Shown: positions 28,179 to 37,770 of the stretch, one piece after another
Layout of the letters: each line of letters begins with the position of its first letter
How positions within the stretch are numbered: the stretch's first letter is position 1
From: Lachnospiraceae bacterium NK4A179
GTDB lineage: Bacteria; Bacillota; Clostridia; Lachnospirales; Lachnospiraceae
Direction: 5' to 3'
DNA: 64,000 nucleotides
NCBI GenBank assembly: GCA_000421045.1
Contig: ATWC01000008.1
Coordinates: 36,803-100,802 of the forward strand
Notes under the pieces: model-generated
Told to the model about the DNA's origin: nothing
Database searches by the model: none
The model's input: the letters and a program-made list of their open reading frames with translations, nothing else
Position numbers and translations under genes: made by a program

Positions 28179-31100
28179 GTGGAGAAGAAAAAAGATGCAC
28201 GTTCAGTATTAAAGATAGTTTTTTTTACACTTGTATGTATAGGTATTAATTTAGCAGGGAGAAGGATAAGCTCCCTGCTTTATGTACCTTTATGGCTTGA
28301 TACTGTCGGAACTATGGCAGCTGCCGCATATCTCGGTATGATACCGAGCGTTCTTACAGCAGCGCTTACTTCAGTACTGATCAGCATTTCGCATCCGATA
28401 GATATGGTCTACGGTCTTGTGAGCATATCAATTGCGGTTGTAACTTCACTGTTCTGTAAGAAAAGAATGTTTGGGTCGTTGGGACGTGCAGCATTCTGTG
28501 GTTTCTGTTTAAGTCTTCTTTCTGTAGCGATTTCAGTTCCTTTAAATTATTTTTTATACAGAGGATATTCCCAGAATCCATGGGGAGATATCACGGTTGA
28601 TATGCTCAAATGGAACGGAGTTCCTCTTTTTATAGCATGTATTGCAGGTGAGCTTGCAGTAGATTTTCTTGATAAGCAGTTCTGCGTTTTTCTTATCTTT
28701 ATCTTTAACAGTATCCTGAAGTTTATCCAAAAAAAGAATGCGGCAAAAAAAGCAGCAGGTATTGTCGCGTCGCTTATCATTTTGAGTACCGGCTTGGCTT
28801 TCCCGATCAAAACAGATGCCGAAAGCAATATAAAGTCAACCGTTTATGACAGGACAAACGGTCTCATGTCTTCTGAAGCTAATGCAATTGCCGAAACAAA
28901 TGACGGGATGATCTGGATAGGAAGCTATGCGGGCCTTTCACGTTATGACGGAAAGGATTTTGAATTTGTCACAGAAGGCAATATTGCCAATGTAAACACT
29001 CTTTATACGGATTCCGAGGGCCGTCTCTGGATAGGTACCAATGACGGAGGCGTTTCTGTTTATGAAAAAGGAAAATACTATAACTTCAGCCGGGCAGACG
29101 GTCTTCCGTCTGATTCCATCAGGTGTTTTCTGGAGATGAAGGATGGAAGCATGATAGTTGCTACCAGTATGGAAATGGCTGTCATCGATAAAAATGAAGA
29201 AATAAAAACACTGGAAAACGGCCTGAACTATGTTAATTCGATTACCTGTAACAATGGCAGAATACTCTGTTCGGATAATGCCGGAAGTCTGTTTGAACTG
29301 TCTGAAGATCTGACTGAGGTTAAGGAAATCACTCCCGCAAGTGAAGAGGTTAATTTTATATACTGCTGCGGGAATGAGATTTATGCAGGAACCGGTGACG
29401 GTAAGGTTATAGAAGTCTCTGTGGATGACAAAGGCAATGCAAGCTTCCGCACGATACTGAATCTCGAAAAAGGTGAGATAAACAGCATAATGCAGGATTC
29501 CGCAGGAAGGCTCTGGATAGCAAGCCGCGGTGGTTTGGGCTTTGTTGAAAACGGGATTTACATTGAAGAGAGTACTGAAGAATTTTCAACATCTTTTTCA
29601 TCCATTCATGAAGATTATCAGGGAAATATCTGGGCTGCATCAGGGGACTGCGGAGTCATAAAGCTTTCGAAGTCTCCATTTGACAATATTACGGGCGATA
29701 CATACCGTTACGTGACAAATGCTGTTGCCTCATATGATAACAGGCTTTATTGCGGCACGGACAGCGGCCTTTTTATACTTGATGCGTCCGGTCATCCTGT
29801 TACCAATGAGCTTACGGAAACTATTTCCGGCAACCGTGTCAGATGCATTAAGAAGGATGGCAGTGACAGGCTCTGGATCGCCACATACAGCGGCGGACTG
29901 GGACTTATCTTATCTGACGGAAACAGTGTCATAAAAAACTATACGGTTGATAACGCCGGGGCCACAAGTGACCGCTTCAGATGCATGCTTGAGATGTCTG
30001 ACGGAACAATGGCGGCAGGTACTGCAGATGGTATCAATTTCATAAAAAACGGATCTATAAAATACACCCTCACGGATGAAGATGGTCTTGAAAACACGCA
30101 GATACTGACACTTGCAGAGAATGATAAGGGTGAATGTCTTGCCGGTACCGATGGAGCCGGTATCTATATTATAAGTGATGGAAAGATCACCGGTCATTTT
30201 GGAAAAGATGAAGGACTGGGTTCAGACATCATCCTGCGCGTTATTCCGTATGACGGCGGTTTCTTTGCCGTGACCAGCAACTCGATCGCATACGTAAAAG
30301 ATGATAGTGTAAACGTTCTCAATAACTTCCCTTATTTCAACAATTTTGACATATCCATAAACGGTGGCACGGCAACGATACTTTCAAGTTCAGGTATCTA
30401 TATTCTTCCTGCGGCGGACCTTGCTGCAAATAAAGAGAATATGAGCTATAAGTTCTTTGGCATACAGGCAGGGCTTACATATCCGATCACATCAAACAGC
30501 TTTTGCTTTAATGACGGCAGGAAGCTTGTATTCTGCACGAATACCGGTGTCATGAGTCTTGACTGCGAATATCAGACAGTACATGATGTGAAATTCGGCA
30601 TAAGCGATATTTATATCGATGATGAAAAGTTAGAGCCTTCAGGAGACGGAAGCTACCGCATTCCTGCTGACTGTTCGGAGATAAAGATCATACCGTCAGT
30701 CAGAAACTATTCCCAGGAAGAGGTTTATGTAAGAGTTAACTTAAAAGGCATAACGGAAAACCGTTCAGTCAATTATTCAGATATATTCCCGCTTACATAC
30801 AATTCACCCGCAAGCGGCGTTTATACCGTGCTCATGGAGATAACCGATGAGACGGGAAACAATGTTTATGCCTTCAAGGAATACAGACTCGAAAAGCTGC
30901 AGCATCCCTGGGAAGACCGGAGTTATATCGCGTATATCATCTTTATCTCCATATGGATAGTTGCATATTCTACCTGGGCATTATTTGCACTGATCAATTA
31001 TTTCAGAAGAAAAGACAAGCTTGAGAAAATGAAGGAAGAGCTTGAAGCCAAGGTTGATGAACAGACTGCTCTTATCAGAAAGAAAGAGGAGGAAACCGAA

Positions 31101-32051
31101 AAACTCCTTGTTGAGACAATAGGCGCACTTACCAATACCATAGATGCCAAGGATACTTATACTTCAGGTCATTCCAGACGAGTAGCCGAGTATTCAATGA
31201 TTATAGCTGATAAGCTTGGATATTCTGAAGAGGATAAGGAATTGGTATATCGTGCGGGGCTTCTTCATGATGTAGGTAAGATAAAGGTTCCGGAGCGTGT
31301 TATCAATAAGCCGGGCAAACTTACGGCTGAAGAATATGAAATGATGAAGGTTCATCCGCTTGCCGGTTTCCGCATCATCAGTGGAATGTCATGGGATAAG
31401 AAGATAAGTTTAGGTGCCCGCTTCCATCATGAACGTTACGACGGCAAGGGCTACCCTGACGGCAGGGAAGGTGAGAATATACCTGAGATAGGCCGTATAA
31501 TAGCGGTTGCTGATGCTTATGATGCCATGACCTCCAACAGAAGCTATCGTGATGCACTGCCTCAGGCAGAAGTGCGTCAGCAGATAGAGGATGGGAAAGG
31601 CAAACAGTTTGATCCGGTCATGGCGGATATAATGCTTGAAGTTATCGATAATGACAAGGAGTATAAGCTTAGACAGCATGCTAAGCGCAATTACCGCATA
31701 CTGGTCGTTGATGATGACAATATCTCGGTAATGCGTGTACGCAAGGTCACGGAAAAGATAAAAGGCTGCAATCTGGTAGCGGCAACTGACGGAAAGGCAG
31801 CTCTTGATATAATATCCAAAGGCCATTATGATCTGATCCTCATGGATATATATCTGCCGGATGGAAGCGGATTGGACTGGATGGATAAAATACATGAGAA
31901 ATGCAGCACTCCTTTTATATGCATGTCAGGAGAGCAGGATCTGGAGATATTTGACCGCGCCATCAAGGCCGGAGCGGTAGATTTCCTGATCAAGCCGTTC
32001 ATGCCTTATGAGCTGGAGATGATGATAACTGACCTGCTTCCCATGGGATAA
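28179..32051 (+). CDS. Hybrid sensor: membrane domain, beta-propeller, HD-GYP and receiver
   Basis: A 1290-residue protein. Residues 1-205 are hydrophobic with about six helices resembling an ECF-transporter S component. Residues 213-790 have repeated two-component propeller units (IWIGSYAGLSRYDG, LWIGTNDGGVSVYE, LWIASRGGLGF). A Y_Y_Y-like domain (about 805-910), a helix (915-943) and a coiled coil follow. The HD-GYP domain (about 975-1160) keeps HDVGK and HHERYDGKGYP, so c-di-GMP hydrolysis is likely. A receiver domain (about 1170-1290) has MDIYLPDG and a later Lys (IKPF). It starts with GTG at 28179 after GAAGAGGGG. It lacks a kinase domain, so signal may pass directly to the phosphodiesterase. 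Confidence 0.88.
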   Translation: MEKKKDARSVLKIVFFTLVCIGINLAGRRISSLLYVPLWLDTVGTMAAAAYLGMIPSVLTAALTSVLISISHPIDMVYGLVSISIAVVTSLFCKKRMFGSLGRAAFCGFCLSLLSVAISVPLNYFLYRGYSQNPWGDITVDMLKWNGVPLFIACIAGELAVDFLDKQFCVFLIFIFNSILKFIQKKNAAKKAAGIVASLIILSTGLAFPIKTDAESNIKSTVYDRTNGLMSSEANAIAETNDGMIWIGSYAGLSRYDGKDFEFVTEGNIANVNTLYTDSEGRLWIGTNDGGVSVYEKGKYYNFSRADGLPSDSIRCFLEMKDGSMIVATSMEMAVIDKNEEIKTLENGLNYVNSITCNNGRILCSDNAGSLFELSEDLTEVKEITPASEEVNFIYCCGNEIYAGTGDGKVIEVSVDDKGNASFRTILNLEKGEINSIMQDSAGRLWIASRGGLGFVENGIYIEESTEEFSTSFSSIHEDYQGNIWAASGDCGVIKLSKSPFDNITGDTYRYVTNAVASYDNRLYCGTDSGLFILDASGHPVTNELTETISGNRVRCIKKDGSDRLWIATYSGGLGLILSDGNSVIKNYTVDNAGATSDRFRCMLEMSDGTMAAGTADGINFIKNGSIKYTLTDEDGLENTQILTLAENDKGECLAGTDGAGIYIISDGKITGHFGKDEGLGSDIILRVIPYDGGFFAVTSNSIAYVKDDSVNVLNNFPYFNNFDISINGGTATILSSSGIYILPAADLAANKENMSYKFFGIQAGLTYPITSNSFCFNDGRKLVFCTNTGVMSLDCEYQTVHDVKFGISDIYIDDEKLEPSGDGSYRIPADCSEIKIIPSVRNYSQEEVYVRVNLKGITENRSVNYSDIFPLTYNSPASGVYTVLMEITDETGNNVYAFKEYRLEKLQHPWEDRSYIAYIIFISIWIVAYSTWALFALINYFRRKDKLEKMKEELEAKVDEQTALIRKKEEETEKLLVETIGALTNTIDAKDTYTSGHSRRVAEYSMIIADKLGYSEEDKELVYRAGLLHDVGKIKVPERVINKPGKLTAEEYEMMKVHPLAGFRIISGMSWDKKISLGARFHHERYDGKGYPDGREGENIPEIGRIIAVADAYDAMTSNRSYRDALPQAEVRQQIEDGKGKQFDPVMADIMLEVIDNDKEYKLRQHAKRNYRILVVDDDNISVMRVRKVTEKIKGCNLVAATDGKAALDIISKGHYDLILMDIYLPDGSGLDWMDKIHEKCSTPFICMSGEQDLEIFDRAIKAGAVDFLIKPFMPYELEMMITDLLPMG

Positions 32052-32060
32052 GAAAGATTG

Positions 32061-32089
32061 TTGTAAACAGATTAAGTTTTAAGTATAAT
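32061..32089 (+). promoter_or_regulatory. Cellobiose phosphorylase promoter
   Basis: TTGTAA (32061-32066), 17 bases, TATAAT (32084-32089). The leader of about 70 bases ends with AAAGGAGAG. Confidence 0.8.
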
Positions 32090-32165
32090 TCAATGCAATG
32101 GGTTGTGGCGGAGCAATAAATGACAAAACCGCAGCAAAAACATAATGTAAAGGAGAGCATAAATT

Positions 32166-34649
32166 ATGAAATTCGGCTATTTTGACGACGTAAACAAAGA
32201 ATACGTTATCAACTCACCGAAGACCCCTTATCCCTGGATCAATTACCTTGGCAATCAGGGGTTCTTCTCACTTATTTCTAACACAGCAGGTGGATACTGC
32301 TTTTATAAAGATGCGCGTCTGCGCAGGATAACAAGATATCGTTACAATAATGTTCCGCTTGATATGGGTGGAAGATATTTCTATATCAACGATAACGGAA
32401 ACGTATGGAATCCCGGCTGGTCTCCCGTAAAGGCTGATCTGGATTCATATGAATGCCGTCATGGAATGGGTTATACCATTATCACGGGAAGTAAGGACAG
32501 CCTTAAGGCAGAAGTTACCTTCTTTGTTCCCCAGAACTATGACGGTGAAGTTCAGCAGGTGGTTCTTACTAATGAGGGATCATCCAAAAAGGATTTCAGC
32601 ATTTTCTCAATGGCTGAATGGTGTCTCTGGGATGCACAGGATGACTGCACCAACTTCCAGAGAAACTTCTCTACAGGCCGTGTTGAGATAGAAGGTTCTA
32701 CCATCTATCATGTGACAGAGTACAGAGACAGAAGAAATCATTATGCTTTCTATACAGTAAATGATGATATAGACGGATATGATACAGATCGTGACGCATT
32801 CCTCGGCGGTATCTATAATGGCTGGGATGCTCCTGCTACGGTTAAGGAAGGCAAGCCTACCAATTCATTTGCAGACGGCTGGTCTCCTATTGCTTCTCAT
32901 TACAAGAAAGTAAGCCTCGCTCCCGGCGAGAGCAAGACACTTATCTACATCCTTGGTTATGCCGAGAATCCTCAGGATAAGAAGTTTGCTTCCGAGAAGC
33001 CTGCGGGTCTCCTCACAAGAGAAACATGGGTTCTCAATAAAGAGAAAGCTCATGCTATGATCGATAAGTACAATACTCCCGAGAAGGTTGCTGCAGGTCT
33101 TGAAGAGCTTCGCAATGAATGGGCTAAGCTTCTTGGTATATTCAATGTCAATACACCTGATGACAAGGTCAACAGGATGGTTAATATCTGGAACCAGTAT
33201 CAGTGCATGGTTACTTTCAACCTGTCACGTTCGGCTTCATATTTTGAGTCCGGTATCGGACGTGGAATGGGATTCAGAGATTCCAATCAGGATATCCTTG
33301 GTTTTGTTCATCAGATACCTGACCGTGCAAGAGACAGACTTATCGATCTTGCATCAACACAGCTTCCTGACGGTGGATGCTACCATCAGTACCAGCCGCT
33401 TACAAAGAAGGGCAATTCCGATATAGGCGGTGATTTCTCAGATGATCCGCTCTGGATGATCCTTTCCGTTGCGGCATATATCAAAGAAACAGGTGACTGG
33501 ACGATCCTTGATGAGATGGTTCCTTACGATAATGATATGTCCACCGCACAGACAATGCTTGAGCATCTGAAGGTTTCATTCTATCACATTGTAAATAACC
33601 TCGGACCTCACGGACTGCCTCTTGCAATGCGTGCTGACTGGAACGATTGCATAAATCTTTCATGCTGGTCAGATACTCCCGGTGAGTCTTTCCAGACATA
33701 TACCAATCCTAAGTTCAAGGCAGAGGGCGGATATTCCAAGATAGCTGAGTCTGTAATGGTTGCAGCGCTCTTCACATATACAGGTCCTTCATATGTCGGC
33801 ATTTTAAAGCACCTCGGCAAGGATGATGAGGCAGCTGCCGCTCAGGCCGAGATCGACAAGATGAAGAAGAATATCATGGAGTCTGCATGGGATGGTGACT
33901 GGTTCCTCAGAGCCTATGATTCCAACGGTGAGAAGATGGGATCCAAGGACTGCAAGGAAGGACAGATATTTATCGAGCCTCAGGGCTTTGCTATCATGTC
34001 AGATATTGATAAAGACGCCACAAAGAAGACTCTTGCTTCGATCGACAGCAGGCTCAATACCGAGTACGGACTTGTGCTCAACAACCCTGCATTTACAAAG
34101 TATTATGTACAGTACGGTGAGATCTCAACTTATCCCGGCGGATATAAGGAGAATGCCGGAATATTCACCCATAACAATGCATGGATCATCTGCGCTGCTG
34201 CTTATGCAGGCGAAGGCGATCAGGCATTCAAGTACTATTCCGAGATAGCTCCCGCATTCACAGAGGAGACATCCGATCTTCATAAGACCGAGCCTTATGT
34301 ATACGGCCAGATGATCGCAGGTAAGGATGCTTCCAATTTCGGTCAGGGCAAGAATTCATGGCTTACAGGTACTGCTGCATGGAATATGGTTGCCATATCA
34401 CAGTACATTCTTGGTATCATGCCTGACTTTGACGGTCTTAAGATCGATCCTTCCATACCTCATGAGTGGGATGGATTTAAGGCAACAAGAAAGTTCCGTG
34501 GTGCCGATTACAACATAACCGTCAACAATCCCGATCATGTATGCAAGGGAGTAAAGAAGCTGACTGTTGACGGCAAGGAGATCGAAGGCTGTGTAGTTCC
34601 TTTCGAATCCGGAAAGAAGGTTTATGACGTTGTCGTAACTCTCGGCTGA
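32166..34649 (+). CDS. Cellobiose phosphorylase (GH94)
   Basis: Cytoplasmic enzyme splitting cellobiose with phosphate into glucose 1-phosphate and glucose, saving ATP during cellulose use. The 827-residue length fits cellobiose phosphorylases. Seen are the N-terminal beta-sandwich ([24 protein letters not shown]), the linker and the (alpha/alpha)6 barrel with [17 protein letters not shown] and the catalytic ADWNDCINL (DWND at residues 491-494), plus NNAWI near the end. It is transcribed alone from a strong promoter. Codon choice is more optimal than in its neighbours, suggesting high expression. Cellodextrin phosphorylase is less likely given the length. Confidence 0.9.
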   Translation: MKFGYFDDVNKEYVINSPKTPYPWINYLGNQGFFSLISNTAGGYCFYKDARLRRITRYRYNNVPLDMGGRYFYINDNGNVWNPGWSPVKADLDSYECRHGMGYTIITGSKDSLKAEVTFFVPQNYDGEVQQVVLTNEGSSKKDFSIFSMAEWCLWDAQDDCTNFQRNFSTGRVEIEGSTIYHVTEYRDRRNHYAFYTVNDDIDGYDTDRDAFLGGIYNGWDAPATVKEGKPTNSFADGWSPIASHYKKVSLAPGESKTLIYILGYAENPQDKKFASEKPAGLLTRETWVLNKEKAHAMIDKYNTPEKVAAGLEELRNEWAKLLGIFNVNTPDDKVNRMVNIWNQYQCMVTFNLSRSASYFESGIGRGMGFRDSNQDILGFVHQIPDRARDRLIDLASTQLPDGGCYHQYQPLTKKGNSDIGGDFSDDPLWMILSVAAYIKETGDWTILDEMVPYDNDMSTAQTMLEHLKVSFYHIVNNLGPHGLPLAMRADWNDCINLSCWSDTPGESFQTYTNPKFKAEGGYSKIAESVMVAALFTYTGPSYVGILKHLGKDDEAAAAQAEIDKMKKNIMESAWDGDWFLRAYDSNGEKMGSKDCKEGQIFIEPQGFAIMSDIDKDATKKTLASIDSRLNTEYGLVLNNPAFTKYYVQYGEISTYPGGYKENAGIFTHNNAWIICAAAYAGEGDQAFKYYSEIAPAFTEETSDLHKTEPYVYGQMIAGKDASNFGQGKNSWLTGTAAWNMVAISQYILGIMPDFDGLKIDPSIPHEWDGFKATRKFRGADYNITVNNPDHVCKGVKKLTVDGKEIEGCVVPFESGKKVYDVVVTLG

Positions 34650-34678
34650 ATTTAATTGAACTGAATCAATATAAAATG

Positions 34679-34716
34679 TAAATATCCCCAGTCAGCTGTG
34701 ACAGGGGATATTTTCA
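34679..34716 (+). terminator. Terminator of cellobiose phosphorylase
   Basis: AATATCCCC (34681-34689) / GGGGATATT (34704-34712), with inner pairing GTCA/TGAC across GCTG and opposing A residues, followed by T-rich sequence. Confidence 0.88.
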
Positions 34717-34725
34717 TGTTATAAT
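34698..34725 (+). promoter_or_regulatory. Promoter of zinc-ribbon gene overlapping a terminator
   Basis: GTGACA (34698-34703) lies in the right side of the preceding terminator stem; 16 bases on is TATAAT (34720-34725) preceded by TGT. Confidence 0.65.
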
Positions 34726-34773
34726 AAATCTGTAGTGATTCCATAATGCTTAAATGAGAGGAGGGAGAGTATT

Positions 34774-36549
34774 ATGAAATGTCCGTCATGTGGCGGCGAA
34801 CTCCGGTTCGAACCGTCAAACGGAATGCTGCAATGTTCTTATTGTGCAAGCAGTTTTGATCCGGGTGATCCGGCATTTGCTGCGCTTGTTCAGTCGGCCG
34901 AGGAGCAGCCTGCATTTGGGCAGGAAGCAGCCGGTCAGGTGCCGCAGATGCAGCCTCAGTCACAGGTGCAGGATCAGCCTCAGGCGCAGGTTCCTGTTCA
35001 GGATCAGTCTCAGATGCAGGCACAGTCACAAGCTGTAAGCAATTCAGATCAAACCAAGCCACAGGAAGAGGAGAGTGAACCCCGTCAGGAACTGGATATG
35101 GTTCTTTATACATGTCCGAATTGCGGAGGTACGCTTTATTCGGTGGAAGAATCCATCAATGCTTTCTGTTCCTTCTGTGGATCACAGGTAATGCTTCAGA
35201 GTCGCTTTGCGAAAATGAAAGCGCCTGCCGCAGTCATTCCGTTCCAGATCGATAAGGAAAAATGCAAGAGCCTTTTTAGCGAAAAGGTTAAAAAAGCGTT
35301 TTTTGCACCTAAGGAACTCAAAGATCCGGGATGCCTTGATAATTTCCGCGGAATCTATATGCCGTATTATATTTATAATATCAGGTGTCAGGGACCGTTC
35401 CAGTTTTCAGGAAAAAGAGTATATATGACCGGTGATTACGAGATCACCGAAACATATAACTGTGTATCAACCATAGATGCACATTATTTCGGCCTGTCAT
35501 ACGACGGATCTGCCGCATTTGATGACAGTATAAGCGAGGTTATCGCTCCATATGACACCAAGAAAATGTATAAGTTTAATCCTGCATATCTTACAGGATT
35601 CTATGCAGATATGGCAGATATTCCGTCCAGTGTCTATGTGAATGATGCCGGAGGCTTTGCGCGTGAATCGATATACAATGTGATAGATAAGATGGTTCCG
35701 GAGTTTTCTGCGATCACACCGCTTCCGGGCACCAAAGAAAGCATTCCTCTGTATATGAGGGAAAAAGATATAGATACAGCATTTTTCCCTGTCTGGTTCT
35801 TATCATATAAGAATAAGAACAGGGTGGCTTATGCGGTCGTAAACGGACAGACAGGAAAGGTATCATGCGATCTTCCGGTCGATAAATTCAAATTTTTGCT
35901 GTTTGCCTTTCTTCTTGCCATTCCCATATATCTTGTCATGATGATAATCCCTACATTCATGCCTCAGACCATGCTTGGCATTATACAGGTGCTTGGTATC
36001 ATCGGAGCCATAATGACGCTCATTATGGTAAATAAAGCTGTAGACAGCGATCAGAAGAAAGAAGACAAGGGTTTCCAGTATAAATATGGTGTCCCTGGCA
36101 ATGTAAGCAAAAAAAAGAAAACGACCGATAAGAAGAACACAATAATGAAAGTGGTCATAGGTGTTTTTATTGCTTTTGTCGTTATACAGATTTGTCCTTT
36201 TGTCTTTGATATTTTTGGTGATATCGCAAGACTTTTGGGCTTCAATATCTTTGCCGGTTCTGTCCAGACCGTTGCCATATTTGTCCTTATCATAAATGCG
36301 ATCAGCAAGGCAAAGCCTTTGAAGAACAAAACCGTAATGATAGCAGGCGGTATTTTGCTGTGTGTGGCATCTCTTATAGGTACCGTGCTTACAGCTGCAG
36401 GGGCGGCAAATGATATGTTTTACTATACTGCTGCGGCTCTTATAGGCACGGGAGTAGTACTGAATTTTATCGGTATACTTGATATATTTGAGGTTCTGCT
36501 TACCAGGCCTCTTCCCCAGCTTAACAGAGAGGGAGGTGAGATGTGGTGA
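34774..36549 (+). CDS. Zinc-ribbon membrane protein of unknown function
   Basis: A 591-residue protein. It opens with a zinc ribbon (CPSCGG, CSYC, residues 3-23) and a Gln/Pro/Val-rich linker (about 45-95), then a second ribbon (CPNCGG ... CSFC, about 113-135). A soluble domain of about 230 residues follows, similar to zinc-ribbon proteins that hold a central beta domain. The C-terminal third has about seven membrane helices. It overlaps the next gene by one base (TGATG), and that gene encodes a TPM-domain protein, so the pair may work at the membrane. Function not recognised. Confidence 0.72.
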   Translation: MKCPSCGGELRFEPSNGMLQCSYCASSFDPGDPAFAALVQSAEEQPAFGQEAAGQVPQMQPQSQVQDQPQAQVPVQDQSQMQAQSQAVSNSDQTKPQEEESEPRQELDMVLYTCPNCGGTLYSVEESINAFCSFCGSQVMLQSRFAKMKAPAAVIPFQIDKEKCKSLFSEKVKKAFFAPKELKDPGCLDNFRGIYMPYYIYNIRCQGPFQFSGKRVYMTGDYEITETYNCVSTIDAHYFGLSYDGSAAFDDSISEVIAPYDTKKMYKFNPAYLTGFYADMADIPSSVYVNDAGGFARESIYNVIDKMVPEFSAITPLPGTKESIPLYMREKDIDTAFFPVWFLSYKNKNRVAYAVVNGQTGKVSCDLPVDKFKFLLFAFLLAIPIYLVMMIIPTFMPQTMLGIIQVLGIIGAIMTLIMVNKAVDSDQKKEDKGFQYKYGVPGNVSKKKKTTDKKNTIMKVVIGVFIAFVVIQICPFVFDIFGDIARLLGFNIFAGSVQTVAIFVLIINAISKAKPLKNKTVMIAGGILLCVASLIGTVLTAAGAANDMFYYTAAALIGTGVVLNFIGILDIFEVLLTRPLPQLNREGGEMW

Positions 36550-37340
36550 TGAAAAAGAATGTTTTCAGATATATATTTGCGATCGTATTGTTTTTCATAA
36601 CCTTTTCAATTCTTCCTGTTTATTCGTCTGCGGAAAGCGGAGAAACGGATGATGAACCCGAATATGTGAATCCGGAAACCGGATATGAAGTTTATCTTTA
36701 TGATGACCAGGGACTCTATTTTTCTCCGGATGAAAAGCAGAAAATAATTGAAGCCATGATCCCTCTTACGGATTATGGCAATGTATGTCTGTTCACAACA
36801 AGCCTTGGATCGGGCGAGGTGGACGCTTACAGTGAAGGCATGTACAAAAACAGATATGGCAATAGTGACGGAATGAGTTTTACCATAGACATGGGTGCCC
36901 GAATGCTGTGGGTGAAGGGGTTTGGAAAAACCCAAAATACTCTTACATCATCAAAATGCAATGAAGTTACAGATCTGGTGTATAAATCCGCAACTGCAGG
37001 AAATTATACAAAAACTGCTGTTGATCTGTATGGCTTGATATATGATGTGCTTAATGGGAAACGTATAGCTCAGCCGCTTAAATACATAGGCAATATATTT
37101 TATGCGCTTACGGTCTCATTCCTTATAAGCTTTGCGATCGTTGTAAAGACCACAAAGCAGAATGCGGCAAAGAATAATGATATTCTTATGAATATAGACC
37201 AGAATTGCCAGATATATCAGCCCACACCTATTATGGTGAACCAGACGAGCAGATACTGCCCGCCCAGCTCCTCCGGCGGAGGCGGCGGTGGAGGCGGTGG
37301 AGGCGGCGGAGGTTCCTCCGGTGGCGGACACAGCTTCTGA
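36549..37340 (+). CDS. TPM-domain membrane protein with glycine-rich tail
   Basis: A 263-residue protein. A signal peptide (residues 1-29) precedes a TPM (Psb32/YgcG-like) domain at about 45-175 with the typical opening VYLYDDQGLYFSPDEKQKIIEAM. A helix lies at about 180-198. The tail is SSSGG followed by a run of Gly, then SSGGGHSF, typical of YgcG-like proteins. ATG 36549 was chosen over GTG 36543 because GGGAGGTGA lies at a better distance; it shares its A with the upstream stop. It probably assists membrane-protein or photosystem-type repair in other taxa; here the role is unknown. Confidence 0.78.
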   Translation: MKKNVFRYIFAIVLFFITFSILPVYSSAESGETDDEPEYVNPETGYEVYLYDDQGLYFSPDEKQKIIEAMIPLTDYGNVCLFTTSLGSGEVDAYSEGMYKNRYGNSDGMSFTIDMGARMLWVKGFGKTQNTLTSSKCNEVTDLVYKSATAGNYTKTAVDLYGLIYDVLNGKRIAQPLKYIGNIFYALTVSFLISFAIVVKTTKQNAAKNNDILMNIDQNCQIYQPTPIMVNQTSRYCPPSSSGGGGGGGGGGGGGSSGGGHSF

Positions 37341-37396
37341 TATGATCTTGTTACTGTTCACAGTCGAAGCGCTGTGATAGCAACCTGAGTTTGAAA

Positions 37397-37430
37397 GGCT
37401 GTCAAGATGAAATACTTGACAGCCTTTTTT
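37397..37430 (+). terminator. Terminator of the TPM gene
   Basis: Perfect ten-base stem GGCTGTCAAG (37397-37406) / CTTGACAGCC (37415-37424), eight-base loop, six T. Confidence 0.93.
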
Positions 37431-37443
37431 GTTTGTGTATAAT
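37416..37443 (+). promoter_or_regulatory. ylxM-ffh promoter overlapping a terminator
   Basis: TTGACA (37416-37421) is part of the right arm of the preceding terminator stem; 16 bases on is TATAAT (37438-37443). The predicted start near 37450 lies three bases before the ylxM ATG. Confidence 0.8.
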
Positions 37444-37452
37444 AAGAAAGTC

Positions 37453-37767
37453 ATGGAGAAAAAGGTTGAACAGGGATTTTTATATGATTTCTACGGCCCG
37501 CTTCTCACAGAGCATCAGCAGAAGATTTATGAGATGTCTGTATTTGATGATCTGTCGCTGTCGGAGATAGCGGAGCAGGAAGGCATAAGCCGTCAGGGTG
37601 TGAGTGATCTGCTCCACAGATGTGACAAGGCGCTTGCAGGGTATGAAGAAAAGCTTAAGCTTATGGAGCGTTTTTTGCGCAACAGGGAACGACTTGAAAA
37701 ACTCCGCGGCGATGTTGTAGATGAAAAAGATAAAGAACTGCTTGATGCGGTTTTAGAGGAATTGTGA
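37453..37767 (+). CDS. ylxM: YlxM/p13-type DNA-binding protein, SRP-associated
   Basis: A 104-residue helix-turn-helix protein usually encoded just before ffh and reported to influence SRP GTPase activity in streptococci. The opening [20 protein letters not shown] and [26 protein letters not shown] are diagnostic. ATG 37453 was chosen because family sequence starts there; an earlier open frame start at 37429 lies inside the terminator and promoter. It is almost leaderless. ffh follows after three bases. Confidence 0.9.
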   Translation: MEKKVEQGFLYDFYGPLLTEHQQKIYEMSVFDDLSLSEIAEQEGISRQGVSDLLHRCDKALAGYEEKLKLMERFLRNRERLEKLRGDVVDEKDKELLDAVLEEL

Positions 37768-37770
37768 TAT

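Noticed and set aside
37276..37325. GGA/GGC run as an inserted repeat
   Set aside because: It is in frame and encodes the Gly-rich tail typical of TPM/YgcG-like proteins.
37341..37396. SRP RNA gene between the TPM gene and ylxM
   Set aside because: A weak hairpin (TCACAG/CTGTGA) is present, but the conserved SRP RNA apical loop is not.
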